A stretch of DNA of 64,000 bases from Nocardioides panacisoli. Its GTDB lineage: Bacteria > Actinomycetota > Actinomycetes > Propionibacteriales > Nocardioidaceae. Of this stretch, positions 63,980 through 64,000 are shown piece after piece. The number at the start of each line of letters is the position of its first letter. The stretch's first letter is position 1. The DNA lies in assembly GCF_019448235.1 (NCBI RefSeq), contig NZ_CP080409.1, forward strand, positions 682,001 through 746,000. The letters run 5' to 3'. The position numbers and the translations under genes are program-made. Below the pieces are notes generated by a model. That model was not told the DNA's origin. It did no database searches and saw only the letters and a program-made list of their open reading frames with translations.

Positions 63980-64000
63980 GTCCATCGACACCTGTCCACC

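Overview
The window is 64 kb of very GC-rich DNA from one actinobacterial chromosome. Gene content points to a high-GC Gram-positive of the Nocardioidaceae type: a division and cell-wall cluster with no ftsA, SepF and a Wag31-type DivIVA, the dual-function HisA/TrpF enzyme PriA, a PdtaR-like ANTAR regulator, a lysine/alanine/proline-rich tail on a DksA/TraR protein, and TANNNT promoters placed directly on GTG starts. The genus is an inference. No prophage, insertion sequence, CRISPR array or rRNA was seen. The one candidate mobile gene is a LAGLIDADG-type protein beside tRNA-Leu.

Layout. 1-10 kb: end of murD, then ftsW-murG-murC-ftsQ-ftsZ, pgeF, a YggS protein, sepF, yggT and divIVA, closed by a strong terminator. 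10-17.5 kb: DksA/TraR protein, lspA, RluA-type pseudouridine synthase, dnaE, a membrane protein and a convergent Lon-N-domain protein. 17.5-28.5 kb: hisD-C-B-H-priA-hisF-hisI running straight into three small membrane proteins of trp-operon type and trpC-B-A (no trpE, trpD or trpF), then a SCO1-like lipoprotein. 28.5-37.2 kb: lgt, gltB-gltD, a long inverted repeat and pyk. 37.2-45.5 kb: LAGLIDADG protein, tRNA-Leu(CAA), PdtaR, a branched-chain amino-acid ABC transporter (LivH has an extra secreted domain), an NAD-dependent epimerase and the transporter's binding lipoprotein. 45.5-49.5 kb: DUF554 protein, thioesterase, polA. 49.5-64 kb: a cell-envelope glycan cluster (flippase, Rv0226c-like membrane protein, DUF2613 mini-protein, GT4 glycosyltransferase, methyltransferases, AftD-like arabinofuranosyltransferase, acyltransferase, membrane protein, DUF3068 protein), ending at the promoter of a gene beyond the edge.

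The most general regulatory pattern is a set of promoters where a TANNNT -10 box lies exactly 6 or 7 bases before a start codon, so those mRNAs should be leaderless. It recurs at ten genes on both strands. In most cases it also decides the start codon. The window is mainly conserved core metabolism. The parts most worth a second look are the LAGLIDADG/tRNA-Leu pair, the LivH fusion, the GGCGCC-centred inverted repeat, the envelope cluster and the probable ATC start of ftsW.
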